Numbered from the stretch's first letter, positions 53,276 to 64,000 are shown. The stretch is 64,000 nucleotides of DNA from Rhizaria sp. SCN 62-66 (GCA_001724265.1 MEDY01000056.1:1-64000); one strand, 5' to 3'. Numbers and translations are program-made. The notes: a model not told the origin generated them from the letters alone.

Positions 53276-55261
53276 TCAGCTGGGCTGCGCCGAGCGCAGC
53301 GCCGCCAAGACCACCGCCGCCGAGAGCGCTGCTGCCGCCGCCGGTGCGGGTGCTGAGAGAGGCGAGGGGTCCGTGTCGTGCATCGCCGCAGTGGCGGCCA
53401 CGGCGGCGGCGGTGAGGGCCTGGGTCGACAGCGGCTGCGCCGGCTTCACCGGCAGCAGCAGCATGCGCCCGCCGCTCGGCGGCGCCGGGGCGGCGACTGC
53501 TGGGGCGGCGACTGCTGGGGCGGCCGCGGGCGACTGCGACTGCACGCGTGAGGAGTTTGGCGCGGGAGCGACTGGTGAGCCCGTTGCTGCTGCATTCGAT
53601 ACAGCAGCAACAGCAGCAGCCGCCGCGGCGGCCGCAGCGGCTGCGACGGCAGCAGTTTCTACAGACGCAACAGCGCCAGCCGCCTTTGTATCGACTTGGC
53701 TGCCGACGGCGTCCTTGCCAGCAGGGACGGTAGCACTCACGAGACGGTTCGGGCTTTCATCAGTGTCCACGTCATTACTCTTGTTGGCCCTCCGTGTCCG
53801 TTTGACAGCTGGCGCAGCTGAGCGACTACCCCGAAGTACATCACCCTGACCAGACCTCGCACCCATCCTCGCACCCTTCTTGACCGCCACCAGCTCGTCG
53901 TCGCAGCTCTTGGCCAGCGCCGCGTACGTCATGCCCCGCGCGTCGGCCACCGCCACCAGAGCGGCGAGCTCCGGCGTCGCACTGTCACTGTAGCGGTTGG
54001 CCCACGCCCGCGCCGCCTCGAGCGCCGCCGCGTCCAGCTTCGTCTGCCGCACCAGCTGCGCCACAGACCGCTGCAGGCGCACTGCGCGCGCGCTCGAGGC
54101 CTCGGCGGCGCGCTCGCTCTGTGAAACCGCAGCGGCGCACTCGTTCTCGAGGCGCAGGCGCGCACGGCGCTCGCGCATCGCCAGCGACCGCTTGAGGCGC
54201 TGGGTAGCAGCTGCGTTGGACGCGTCTGCGCCTATGGCGGTGGTCGTGGCGGCGCGAGTGCGAGTTCGCGCGCGGACTCGTTCCGCAGAGGGAGTGGAGG
54301 GAGCTTCGAGGTCATCGGCACGATCATCGCTGTCGTTAGCGTACTCAACGTCATCAACCTCGTCCTCATCGTCATCATCCTCACTCTCATCATCGTCATC
54401 GTCATCGTCAGTGCCGGAAGCGTCAGAGGTATCGTCAGCGTCGGCGTTCCTGCGCTTGCGAGTTGTGCCAGGAGACCCCGGCCGTGGAGCGCTCCGCTGC
54501 GGCGTCTCCCCGCGCGCACCCATCTGTCCCCCCTGGTCTCGCGCGGCGCGTCGCACAGTGCGCGCGTGCAAACGCTGGACACAGGCCTCCTCGTCAGCGT
54601 GTGCCTAGTCGGCGGCGGCTTGGGCCTCTGCGGCCGCCCGCGCCGCCTCTGAGCGCTACGGCTGATCCCGCCTCGCCTTGCGGGAGTTCGGGTCCCGCTC
54701 CGAGAGAAAACCCAGCTCGCGGTCCTTGCGCGCCTGTACCGAGAGGCCCGACGAGGCGCGCCGGGAGCGGGGCAGCGTGGCCGTGGCGAGCGGTCTGCGG
54801 GCGCTAGCGCTTGTTCTCGCGGCTGCGCTGGTGCTGCGGGATCGGGCTGTGCGAGAATTGTTGTGTTTAGATGTGTTGTGGGCACGGGACGCCTTCCCAG
54901 AGCCAGTCATGTCGTCGTCGTCATCATCATCATCTCCATCTTGGTCCTCATCTTCGTCCTCGTCCGCGTCTTCGTCGCTGTTGCAATGATCCTCAGCTCC
55001 ATCTTCGTCCTCAGTTTCATCTTCGCCTGCGTCATCGTCTGCAGCCTTAACATCTGGATCAACATCAGAGCTAGCAGCGGTATCTCCGTCGCCGGTGTCG
55101 TTTCTGTCGACGTCAGTCCCACGATCACCTGCACTGTCGTTGTCATCGTTGTTGTCGATACCGTTGTCGCCGCAGGGCTGGCTCGGAGTCAGAACGGATG
55201 AGAGAGTTGCCTGATAATAGCCCTGAAGTTTAGCAGGACCAACAAACAAACCGCACGTCAT
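53276..55261 (-). CDS. Unrecognised acidic, charged protein
   Basis: 661 residues from ATG 55261 to TGA, read through two in-frame TAG codons (codons 202 and 219). The N terminus has a short ordered start (MTCGLFVGPAKLQGYYQATL). It is followed by a long Asp/Glu tract, a basic Arg/Ser region with ARKDRELGFLSERDPNSRKA, and an Ala/Glu helix that spans both TAGs. A second acidic run, a coiled coil (residues of about 380-480) and a Ser/Ala-rich C terminus complete it. The alternation of acidic and basic tracts suggests a nuclear or chromatin protein, but no domain is recognised. Read with the standard code it would appear as two unrelated genes in the same frame. Next gene upstream is MAT1 on the same strand. 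Confidence 0.72.
54605..54607 (-). other. In-frame TAG codon, 53276 gene, codon 219
   Basis: AEAQAAAD[TAG]AHADEEA: TAG in the middle of a charged alanine-rich helix that is open on both sides. Confidence 0.8.
54656..54658 (-). other. In-frame TAG codon, 53276 gene, codon 202
   Basis: RRDQP[TAG]RSEAARAAAEA. It is only 17 codons from the second TAG of the same gene, and no other stop intervenes. Confidence 0.8.
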
Positions 55262-55906
55262 GATAAACCGTGTCGTCTCAATGTTCAATCGTGGTTTTGA
55301 CGCAGTTCGCGACCACAAGGGTGTGCAATAGAGTCTTCTCTGTGTCAGTCAAGGTCAGCCAAAACTCTGAGCAAGGCCGGTATGGAAGCACCTATGGAGG
55401 CTAAGGGATACAACAATCGCCAACATATAAATAGCATAATGAATATTATTCCTTATCAAGAAATTATTCATAATCACGTATATACTTAGTGTGCGACATC
55501 ATTTTGCGAAGGCACATGAATGGCGGTCAGGGCGCAACCTTGCGCGGAGAACGATCAAGTTTTAGGATGAAATGATCGTCGATAGAGGAATAGATTGTAA
55601 AAAAAAGTAATAATACATAGGATACATTTAATGCAAAAACCATAGTAATTAGCAAAAACATCCCGCATCGCAGCAGGTTAAAATTGTATTGACGACTCCA
55701 GTGTTAACTTTAACACCTTTCTGTGGAGCAACGAACTCCGCTGGTGCTGAGCCTTATGACCACCCACGAAACAGCGATAATAAAACGTCTTAATATGTAA
55801 CTTGGTGTGCCTAAAACTATGTAACTAATACAGTCCCGCTGCAAAACCTCGCAATCTCACGCTAGATCCAATGATCGGCTTGTAGCGTAGTGTGTCATCT
55901 CGGCGG
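55262..55906. other. Spacer between MAT1 and the 53276 gene
   Basis: 645 AT-rich bases between two minus-strand genes. I see only presumed 3' UTR and promoter sequence. Confidence 0.5.
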
Positions 55907-57055
55907 TCAGAAGATGAGCAGGCCCTCGGCGGCCTCTGCGCGGTCGCTGACGGTACGCCGCTCGCACTGCCCGCTGGCGGCCGCGCGCGTCTTAACCAGC
56001 GCGGCCAGCGCGGCGGGTGGCAGCGTCGCGGGGTTGGCCCCCCGCAGCGCCGCAGTCGTCCCCACCACACCTGCTCCCGCCGCTACAGCCGCCGCCGCTC
56101 CCGCCGCGCTCGCGTCGGAGGCGTCGGCGACCTCGGCCGCGGGCAGGCTGGCAATCGCGGGGATCGACCGGTCGCGAGGGAAGTAGACGACCGCCTCTCG
56201 GGGCGGCCCACTCGCCGCCACCGCAGCAGCAGCAGCAGCAGCCACAGCAGCGGCGGCGGCGTCGGCGGCGGTGGCCGACGCGGCGCTGGCGCGCGCGGCA
56301 GCCTCCTTGGCGTGCATGATCTGCGTGCTGTACGCGCGCTTGTATCGGTTAAAGCGCTCCTCGGCGGTGCGGCGCAGCGCCGTGTCGCCGTACACGAGGT
56401 CGTAGATGATGTCCTGCTGGAGCTCCTCGTACTCGCAGTACTCAGCCGCGGTGGCGAAGTGCTCGCGGCGCAGGCAGAAGGCCGGGGCAAGGCGTGTGCG
56501 CACCGAGACGTCGGTCTGGAAGCGCTGCTTGTCGAAGGTGTCGTCGGACCACGACGTGCGCGTGAGCACGCCCGGGCAGCCGGGCGTGGAGCAGGGGACG
56601 TCGGAAGTGACGTAGCCCGTGCACTTCTGGCAGCGCACGCTGCCGCAGCAGACCGAGTACTTAGGCCGATTGACCTTATTGAACGACTCGTTGCACGTGG
56701 TGCACTTGATCGCGTTGTCGAAGTCGTCGGTCGCGCTCGCGGTGGCGCTGGCGGCGGCCTGCTGGGTCAGCGCCGAGATGGACTTCTCGCCCTCACTAAG
56801 ATTCACGTCCGACGCCGCGGGCGCGTTGATCGTCGCCGCAGGGATGAAGTAGGCCCGCGAGCCCGCGGCAGAGGTCACCGTGGAGGCGGCAGACGAGCGG
56901 GCAGTCGCGTTAACATTTGTGGACACTGCGAATGATCCGGCAGAGTACGCTGGCACGGGGACGGCGGCCGCAGCGGGGCGCGCTGAAGCCGCAGCGCCAG
57001 CTAAGCGCAAAGGCTTCTTGCCAAGAAGTGACGTGTTTGGGCGCTGCAGACTCAT
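55907..57055 (-). CDS. MNAT1: CDK-activating kinase assembly factor MAT1 (TFIIH)
   Basis: Third subunit of the CDK7-cyclin H kinase, linking it to TFIIH in Pol II initiation and DNA repair. 382 residues. An Ala-rich N-terminal extension of about 115 residues precedes the RING: Cys 118, Cys 121, then CCGSVRCQKC (136-145) and Cys 155 and Cys 160. Next comes the MAT1 pattern DKQRFQTDVSVRTRLAPAF, EYCEYEELQQDIIYDLVYG and a YKRAYSTQIMHAKEAA helix. These match the order F-DxxVDKEVxVR, EYNDYLEExE and the coiled coil in known MAT1. The RING histidine seems replaced by Ser 139. I chose the ATG at 57055; an earlier in-frame ATG at 57226 would add a hydrophobic leader unlikely in a nuclear protein. Stop is TGA. 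Confidence 0.83.
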   Translation of the reverse strand: MSLQRPNTSLLGKKPLRLAGAAASARPAAAAVPVPAYSAGSFAVSTNVNATARSSAASTVTSAAGSRAYFIPAATINAPAASDVNLSEGEKSISALTQQAAASATASATDDFDNAIKCTTCNESFNKVNRPKYSVCCGSVRCQKCTGYVTSDVPCSTPGCPGVLTRTSWSDDTFDKQRFQTDVSVRTRLAPAFCLRREHFATAAEYCEYEELQQDIIYDLVYGDTALRRTAEERFNRYKRAYSTQIMHAKEAAARASAASATAADAAAAAVAAAAAAAVAASGPPREAVVYFPRDRSIPAIASLPAAEVADASDASAAGAAAAVAAGAGVVGTTAALRGANPATLPPAALAALVKTRAAASGQCERRTVSDRAEAAEGLLIF

Positions 57056-57728
57056 GTGAACGCGGTCAGCGGTCGCGCACGGTGGGTGCGAGCGAGAGTG
57101 GGGAGTGGTGGTACCAAGTCGCTGTCTTTGGGTCGGGTTGGAGGGCAAAACGAGGCCGAGTGACACTATCAAAACAGAAAAATAAACAAAGGTGAGTAAA
57201 AATAATATAAACGTGACTTTATCCATATTATATCGTCGTCTTCTGTCTGTGGTCCCTTTCTGGGCTGACCTCCCTGCTGGTGGTCACCGAGTCCCCTGTT
57301 GCCAATTTTTTTCGATGGCAGTCAGCCAGTCTTTCGTAAAAACGGTCCTGCGAATTTAAACCAAGCGATAGACCCGCCTAACTCCGTCGAGTGATGTATG
57401 ACTGTTTGTATGGATAACTATGTGTTTGTTAGTATATTATATTCAATTTATGACTCTTGAGGACGTGTCCTTACATGCTATCAAAAACCTCCTAATTTGA
57501 ATGTGGACCGTTTACCAAATCACCTCATGTCACAACGCGGCCACATGCCCTGCTCCAACCTTGTTTGCAAATCAAATGCACGGGGCGTATTTGTATTTCT
57601 ATTTTGTGTAGCTACCGTAAAAACCTAGTCAGCGCTTAACCCGACTTGATCCCCCCTCTGCCAGGCAGTCCGCACCCGCCGCCCCTCCCCTCTGCCCAAC
57701 TGCCCCACTCGCACTGTCTCGCACTGCC
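57056..57728. promoter_or_regulatory. Divergent promoter region, MAT1 and the C2-domain gene
   Basis: 673 bases between two head-to-head ATGs. AT-rich up to about 57620, then a C-rich stretch just before the plus-strand ATG that is probably 5' UTR. No named element. Confidence 0.5.
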
Positions 57729-60700
57729 ATGGACGGCCGTCGCCCTCTTGCGGCCTCGGCGTCAACGACTTTTCCCGCCATGCACTCTTATTTTTCTCGC
57801 CCAGCCACCGCGCCCCCAGCGGCCGAGAAGGACGAGTACGGCGGCGATGACTTCTACGACAACAACCCTCAGCTGTCCCCCGTGCCAGCGCCCGCCGCAG
57901 CGTCGCCCGCGCCTGTCCAGGGCCCTGTCTCCGCGCATGCCGCGTCTGCCCGCCCCAGCGCCGGCACCGCCCGCCCCCCGTTGACGACCGGGCGCGCCGC
58001 ACTGTCGTCCTCGTCCTCGACTGCCCACCCTCCCTACAACAATAACAACGGCTATCCGAACCAAACCTACCACCACAGCCACGGCACCACAGGCCCCGGC
58101 GCCCACTCCGCCAGCAGCAACGCCTTGCTGTCGCAGACGGCGGCGCCCCTCTCGCGCCCGCCCCCGTGGCGCCCGCCGTCCTCGGCCTCCATCGCTGCGG
58201 CGGCCACCGCGGCGACCTCTGCCATCGCGCCGCTGCCTCTCGCGCGACCCGGGTCCGCGTCGGCGCGCAGCCGGCCAGCGACGCCCTCGCTGCTCGAGGC
58301 CACGCGCGCGCTCAGCCGTAGCCGCAGCCGCAGTCCCACGCGCGCCCTCGCCCTCTACAACGGCCACAACAGCGGCTACAACAGCAGCTACGGCAACGCC
58401 AACAGCTACGGAGACGGCTACGCTGGCGCCCCGCTGCCGCTGCGGGCGGGCCCCGCGCCGCCGCCCGCGCACCTGGCCTCGCCCGCAGCGGCCGCCGCCG
58501 CGCGCAAGCTGGCCGCGGACCGGTACATGGCGCGCGCCGCGGTGCTAGGCTGCCTCATGTCTCCCGACTGCGCGCTCTTCGCGGACTGCCCCGTCGCCGT
58601 CGCCGTGTCCGACGACGACGTCGACCTGCTCGTGCGTGTCGCGGCCGCCAGCGCGCGCGAACGTGAGGCTGCCGACGCAGCTGCGGCCGCCGCGCTGGGA
58701 TACTCCCCCGTGGCGCCCGATCAGAACAACGGCCATAGTACGAGTGCGGGGGGTGGCGCTTGGGTGGCGCTGCCTCCTGTTCCTGGCGCCAGTCCCGCTC
58801 CTGCTTTCGCGCATGACAACGGCTATATTAGCGTCACTGCTTCGGCGCGCGACACCGACCGCCCGCGTCCCTCGCGTTCCCAGTGGCAGCAGCAGCAGCA
58901 GCAGCAGCAGTCGCGCCGTCGCAGGCACCGCGACGACCACGATTTTCACATCGACGCCTCCCCCACTGCCGGGACGAACCCGCGCTCAAGCCGCAACAAG
59001 GCCAGCAACAGCAGAGACAAGGGCCGCGGCAGCAGCGGTGCGCAGAGCGGCGATGTTGCTGCGTACGCGGCGCCGCGGTCGGCCTCGATCCCGGCGCTGC
59101 TGGCGCTACGATACCTCTCCGACACGGGGCTGCGGTTTGACTCGTTCGACGCGCTCATGCTGGGCGTCAAGGCCGCGGCCGCAGGCGACGCCGCGCTGGC
59201 CGCCATGAGCGCGATGCCGCACTCGCGCCCGCTGCAGTTCCAGAACGCCGACGCCAGCGGGGCTAGCGCGACCGAGAACGCCGGCGTTGGCGCGGTGGAA
59301 GAGGAGACCGCGAGGCTCGGCCGCAGCAGCGGTGGCGGCGACAGGAGCGGTGGCGCGAACAACGGCGCGGCCCCCGCCGGCGGCCTCAGCGCGAGCGACA
59401 GCCGCGCGCACCTGCCGTCGGGTGCGCAGTGGCTCGCCGGCAGCGGCATGACCAGCCTGCACCACGGCGGCGCCGGCGCGGACGGCGCGGGCATCGCCTC
59501 GCTCGCGGGCGTGGCCGGCTTCGACTCGGATGCCCTCGCGCTCGCGCTCGCAGGCGCGGGCGACGGGCTCGCCTCGCTCCCGCCCGACGCCGCCGCCGCG
59601 CTCCGCGACCGCGCGTACTGCGACGCGAGCCTGTTCGCGCAGCCGTGCCCGCAGCTGATCCGGCGCGTGCGCGTACGCGTGGCGTGCGCGTCGCTGCCCA
59701 CGCCGCACGCCGCGCGCCCGGCGCCGCGCAGGCCCATGCTCGTGGCTTGGCGCAAGGGCCCGCGCGCGGGCGAGGACTGGGCAGCCGTCGCGGCCAGCGA
59801 GATCCAGAAGGCGTCCGACGACGCGGCGGCGACTGCCACGGCTGCGACGCTTGGCCCGGCCGGGCTCAAGAAGGGCAAGAAGGCCGGCAAGGACAAAGCG
59901 GGCGCCAAGAGTGGCCTCGCTGCCTCTGAGGGCGCTACTGACGGCAACGACGACACTGCAAAGGCGGGCGTTGGCACTGGCGCCGGCAAAAGCAAGGGCG
60001 CTGGTCGCGGCGCGGCGGTGGCGACGCCGACGTCGTACGAAAATGTGGCGCAGACCGAGACATACGTGCCTCCGGGCGAGCGTGGTGACGACTCCGACTC
60101 CGGTTCGGACTCGGACGACGATGACAACAAGACGAACAACAAGAACAACGCAAGCGTGACTCTCGACGCAAACGGCAATATTGTTCCCGCCGCGCCCGCC
60201 GCAAACGACATTAGCGTGAGCGAACGCAAGCAACAGCGCGTCGAGCGCCGCCGCCGCCGCGAGGCCCGCGCTCTGGCCGACGCGGAGGCTGGCGCGAACC
60301 CGGCCTTCGAGCAGTGCATCGAGATCGTCACGTGCGTGCCCGTCGGCTGGCGCGTCCCGCCGGGGCGCGATGACGCCGTGAAGGGCTCTCGCCAGCGCCG
60401 CGAGGATGGCAAGGACAAGGACGGTAAGCGCGGTCGCCGTCGTCGCGACTCCTCTGACTCGGGCTCAGACGCGAGCGACCGTGATAGCGCCAGCGCCTCC
60501 GAGTCTGGCTCGGACTCCGGCGACGACTCGCGCCGCCGTGGCTCTAGTCGCCGTCGCCGCCAGAGTCACCGCCGCGCGTCGCGCAGTCGCCGCCACCGCG
60601 GCCGCAGCGACAGCGACACGGGTAGCGGCAGTGGCAGCGAGAGCGACCGCCAGGACCGCGACCGCCGTCGCCGCCGCCGCCACCGCCGGAGCCGCTCTCG

Positions 60701-63700
60701 CACGCACTCCGACTCTGACTCCGAGTCCGCGGACTCAGAGTCGGACTCGGCAGAGTCAGACTCGGACCGCGGCCGCAGTCGTCGCCGTAGCTCGCGCCAC
60801 AAGCGCTCTAGCTCCCGCCGTGACCGCAAAAGTCGCCGCCGCAGCGAGCGTTCCCGCCGCCGCCGTCACGACTCTGACTTGGGCTCTGAATCAGACAGCG
60901 ACAGCGCTCGCCGCAGTCGCGGCAGCGATGGCAGTGGCCGTGAGCGTCGCCGCAGCCGCCGCGACCGCCGTCACGCCTCCAAGTCCGCCGTCCCTGCACT
61001 CGCGGCCCCCAAGTCCGACAGCAAGCGCGTCGCCCCGCCGCCGCCGCCGCCGCGCGGCCCGCGCGATGTGGGCGTGCTGAAGCTGTGCGTGTACGACCTG
61101 GCGGACCCACGCGCGGTGACCGACGGCGACTTCGCGTGCTGGGCCAAGCTCACGCTGCCGCAGCTGCTCGCCTGCCCGGCCGGGACGCCCGTCGCCGTGC
61201 CGATGCACCCCGCGGCTGGCGCGATCAAGGCGCACGCCAAGCGCCGCGCCGCCTGGGACAAGCGGCAGCAGCGCCTCGCCGCCGCAGCAGCCGCGTCACA
61301 GAATGGTGAGAATGCCGACGGTGACTATGGCGCGGATGCATTCGAATAGGACGAGGATGAGAGAGACATGCTGCTGCTGCCGGTGCCGGAGACGCTGCCG
61401 ACGCCCGTGATTGTGCTCACGTGGGAGGACGCCACGCCTCCGGTCACGCGCACGCACGACGGGCGCCTGCTGCTAGCCGCGGGCACTGGCGCTGGGGCCA
61501 GCGGCAACGCGAGTCTCAACAACTCGGCAGCGAACGCGCTCAACGCGTCTGCCAGCGACTCCAAAGCACTTGTGCCTGCTGCGGGGGCGGGCGCCGCAGA
61601 GGACGACGACGAGGATGATGACGACGACGTGCTCGCGGGCTTCTCCGGCTCTGGTGTCGGCGCGTGTCTGCGTCGCCTTCGTGGTGCCTACGCCGCTGAC
61701 CGCGCCGTGTACGCCCGCTGGGAAGCTATAAATGGTGCTGATGCCGCTGCGGAAGCGAAGGCCAAGGCGGCGAAGGCCAAAGCTAAAGCTAAGGCCGCCG
61801 AGCGCAAGCGCAAGTTGGCTGAAACAACTGCGGCGACCAATGCCACTGCTGATGTCGCAGGCGCTGACCCAGGCTCGCTGCACGCAATGCTGCTCCGCAA
61901 CGCCGCTGCCGGGGCCGGCCACAACGCAGCCGGTGGTGGCGCGGGCGCGATTGCCGCCGCTGCCGCCGCGATGGCTGCTGCTGCTGTTGCATCGTCACTG
62001 TCGCGCCCGCAACTGCCTCCGCTGAAGCGCACCCCGTCTGGTGGCCGCAGTCACCGCAGCAACAGTAACCGCGTCGCCGGCGCTGACGCAGGCGCTGCGA
62101 CTGCAACAGCGCTTGCTGCAATGGCCGCTGCTGTCGCCGCGACCGCCGCTGCCTCCGCGGGCGGGGCTCCCGCTCCCGTGCGCGCTTCGGCCGACATTGC
62201 AGCGTACGACCCCGCCGCGCCGCCGCTGCTGCTGCCGCCGCTCTGCGCACCCGCGCCCGGCGCGGCGCACGCGCCGTCGCTGACCGTGCTGTTGCACGCG
62301 TCGCTGCGGCTGCGCGTGCCCGCCGCCGCGCCTGTGCCCGCGCGCGCGCTCGCCGTCGCCGCACGCCGCCGCGACCTTGTCACCAGGTCCATCACGGCCG
62401 CGGCTGACTGGCTGAGCCGCACCGCGCTGCTCGCGCAGGCGGTTCCTCCCACTGGCCACGGTCAGCAGCCGCCGCCGCAGTGGGAGTGGCAGTCGCGCGC
62501 CGCCCCGTCCGCCTCCCGCGCGCAGGCCCGCCGCGAGGCGCGGCTGCGCGCGGTGCAGCGGTGCCGCGCGCTGTGGGCGCGCGCGGTGCAGGCCGCCCCC
62601 GCGGCGGCCGCGGCGGCGCGGGCGCTGCTGCTCACGGTCACGGGCGATGGGCAGAGTCGCACGTTGCCGCTGCTCACGGTCTCTCTGCCCCCCGTTGAGG
62701 CTGTGCCCGAAGCTGCTTTCGAGTCGAACGCAGATGACTCTGCTAATGCAGCAACCCCGAACGAGGCGAACGTGGTTGGTGTTCCTGCTCCTGAGAAGGT
62801 TGCAGAAAACAATGACTTTGAGTCCAGCATCCCTCCTGTTCCTGCTGATGCACCCAAGAGCACCGGTTTCTCCGTTGCGGCCGGTTACGACGAGGACGAG
62901 GGCTACGGCTTCGATGCATTCGATGCGGCCCCCACTCCAAGTGCAACAGTCAATGCCGACTCCGCTGCTTTGGCAGCCGGGCACGACACTATTGCGCCCC
63001 TTGCGAGCAACACAGGCGACAACGGCACCGATGCGTCGCTCTTTGCTGCGCCCGTGTCGCCGATCGCGAGCGCTCGCGGCGACGGCCGCGGTGAGGCTGT
63101 CAACATGAGTGTCAGCGGCAAAACCGTCGCTCAGCCGCCGAGTGTGCTGCTTGCGGACCTTGCCCCGCTGCTTTCTTGCATGCAGGTCTGTCTCAGGGTC
63201 ACGTTCGGCACCGCCAACGCTGACACTGCGATGACCAACGGCAACGACTCACAGTTTCCGATCACTGCACCGACGAGTTCGAGTACTGCGCTTGTCGCTG
63301 TCGACAGCATTAACTCCGCGCTCGTTCCTTTCAACCACAGCACGACTGCGAATACTGCCAACGGGGTTCATGCCGACGCTGGCGAGGGCCCTGCCACAGT
63401 CGTGTCAACGTCGTGGATGCCCCTCTTCCCTGCAGTCGCGATCGCTTCCGTCGTCACTAACCACGTGACAGCTGAGACCGCGAGGGGTTCTTCGGCTGCC
63501 ACTGCGGAGTCGTCGCTGTCGTGGCCTGACCCCGTGGCTGCCCCGTACCGCCCCCGTGCGCCTGCTCCCGTCACGCTCACTGCGCGCGCGCGCGTGCCGC
63601 GGCCGACAGGTTACCTCACAGCCGGCGAGACCACTGCGGCTGCGGCGTGGGCAGCCGCTGTCGGCCGCTGGCGCTCTGTCGTCGAAGCCGCTGCGGCTGC

Positions 63701-64000
63701 CGCGGAGGCCGAGATCCTCGCGTTTCGCGTCAACCTCGACGACGAGGACGAGGACGAGGATCAAGACAGTGAGCACGAGTCCGACGCCGCAAGCGGCAGT
63801 GACAGCGAGGACGAGCGCGACAAGGCTGCTCGCGCCGCCCGCGCGCAGAACGACCTTCGCGCCGCGCTGCCCGCCCTCCCCGTGGCACCGCAGCCGCAGC
63901 CGTGGTTCGAGTGGGTCCTCGGCGCGCACACGGGCTCGCTGCGGTCCATCATCGCCGCCGCGACCACCCACGCCGAGGAGAGCGCTGCGGTCAGCACCGT
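57729..64000 (+). CDS. Giant C2-like domain protein with RS-rich insert (partial)
   Basis: Starts at ATG 57729 and runs off the window, giving at least 2090 codons with one in-frame TAG at codon 1207. The N-terminal 640 residues are low complexity with helical patches (PALLALRYLSDTGLRFDSF) and a (CAG)8 glutamine run. A C2-like fold seems spread over residues 645-1150: RRVRVRVACASLP, TETYVP (about 776-781), NPAFEQCIEIV (857 on), then GVLKLCVYDLADP and DFACWAKLTLPQLL (1115-1150). An acidic insert separates the second and third blocks, and an Arg/Ser-rich insert of about 220 residues separates the third and fourth. After the TAG there is Ala-rich sequence with TPVIVLTWED and a short FDAFD motif. 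C2 domains usually bind membranes; the RS tract resembles splicing factors. Function unknown. Confidence 0.75.
58887..58910 (+). repeat. (CAG)8 microsatellite encoding polyglutamine
   Basis: Eight pure CAG codons in the N-terminal region of the C2-like protein. Confidence 0.9.
61347..61349 (+). other. In-frame TAG codon, C2-like gene, codon 1207
   Basis: YGADAFE[TAG]DEDERDML. The same frame stays open for 883 further codons to the window edge, with the same amino acid bias. Confidence 0.92.

Noticed and set aside
55907-57226. MAT1 starting at the earlier ATG 57226
   Set aside because: It would add a hydrophobic leader (FILFLLTFVYFSVLIVSLGL), which is inconsistent with a nuclear TFIIH subunit; the region is AT-rich like a promoter.

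Overview
This is a nuclear genome segment from a eukaryotic microbe. It carries spliceosomal introns and a set of purely eukaryotic genes: ribosomal protein uS4, Integrator INTS11, prefoldin 5, GPI mannosyltransferase PIG-V, a Rab5-like GTPase, a VPS9-domain Rab5 exchange factor, TFIIH subunit MAT1, NSRP1 and meckelin. Meckelin belongs to the ciliary transition zone, so a flagellated protist is likely. Coding sequence is GC-rich and very rich in alanine and low-complexity runs. The spacers are AT-rich. I cannot name the species.

Layout. Plus strand 1-6876: end of uS4, INTS11, and an MFS-like transporter. Minus strand 6989-22116: a 3072-residue putative CATCHR-type (RINT1/ZW10-like) tether, then PIG-V. 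Plus strand 22417-26647: prefoldin 5 and a tandem pair of PLAC8-family genes. Minus strand 27197-32533: NSRP1 and the VPS9 protein, head to head with meckelin (plus, 33337-36810). Minus strand 37080-44995: a 2559-residue protein ending in a PDK1-like kinase domain. Plus strand 45324-52696: an unrecognised 1999-residue protein and the Rab5-like GTPase. Minus strand 53276-57055: an acidic unknown protein and MAT1. Plus strand 57729 to the edge: a giant protein with a C2-like domain interrupted by an RS-rich insert.

The main result is a probable variant nuclear genetic code. Eight in-frame TAG codons fall inside six genes, and in each case the same reading frame continues as coding sequence on the far side: for 883 codons at 61350, for 1500 codons at 46824, and through the essential halves of PIG-V. 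One case (4222) also supplies the otherwise missing ATG of the transporter. None of the 16 genes whose 3' end lies in the window stops with TAG; eight end in TAA and eight in TGA. The simplest reading is that UAG is a rare sense codon here (about 8 in 17,800 codons) while UAA and UGA remain stops. The amino acid cannot be read from these sites because all lie in poorly conserved segments.

Two other genome-wide habits are visible. Eight of the nine introns I can place begin GTACG (six of them GTACGT) rather than the usual GTAAGT or GTATGT. Long Ala-, Ser- or acid-rich inserts are placed inside conserved domains (VPS9, kinase, C2, PIG-V, INTS11), so several proteins are two to four times the usual family length. 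Functionally the window mixes membrane traffic (CATCHR tether, VPS9 factor, Rab5), RNA processing (INTS11, NSRP1), transcription (MAT1), GPI anchors (PIG-V) and the cilium (meckelin). The gene order shows no operon-like logic.
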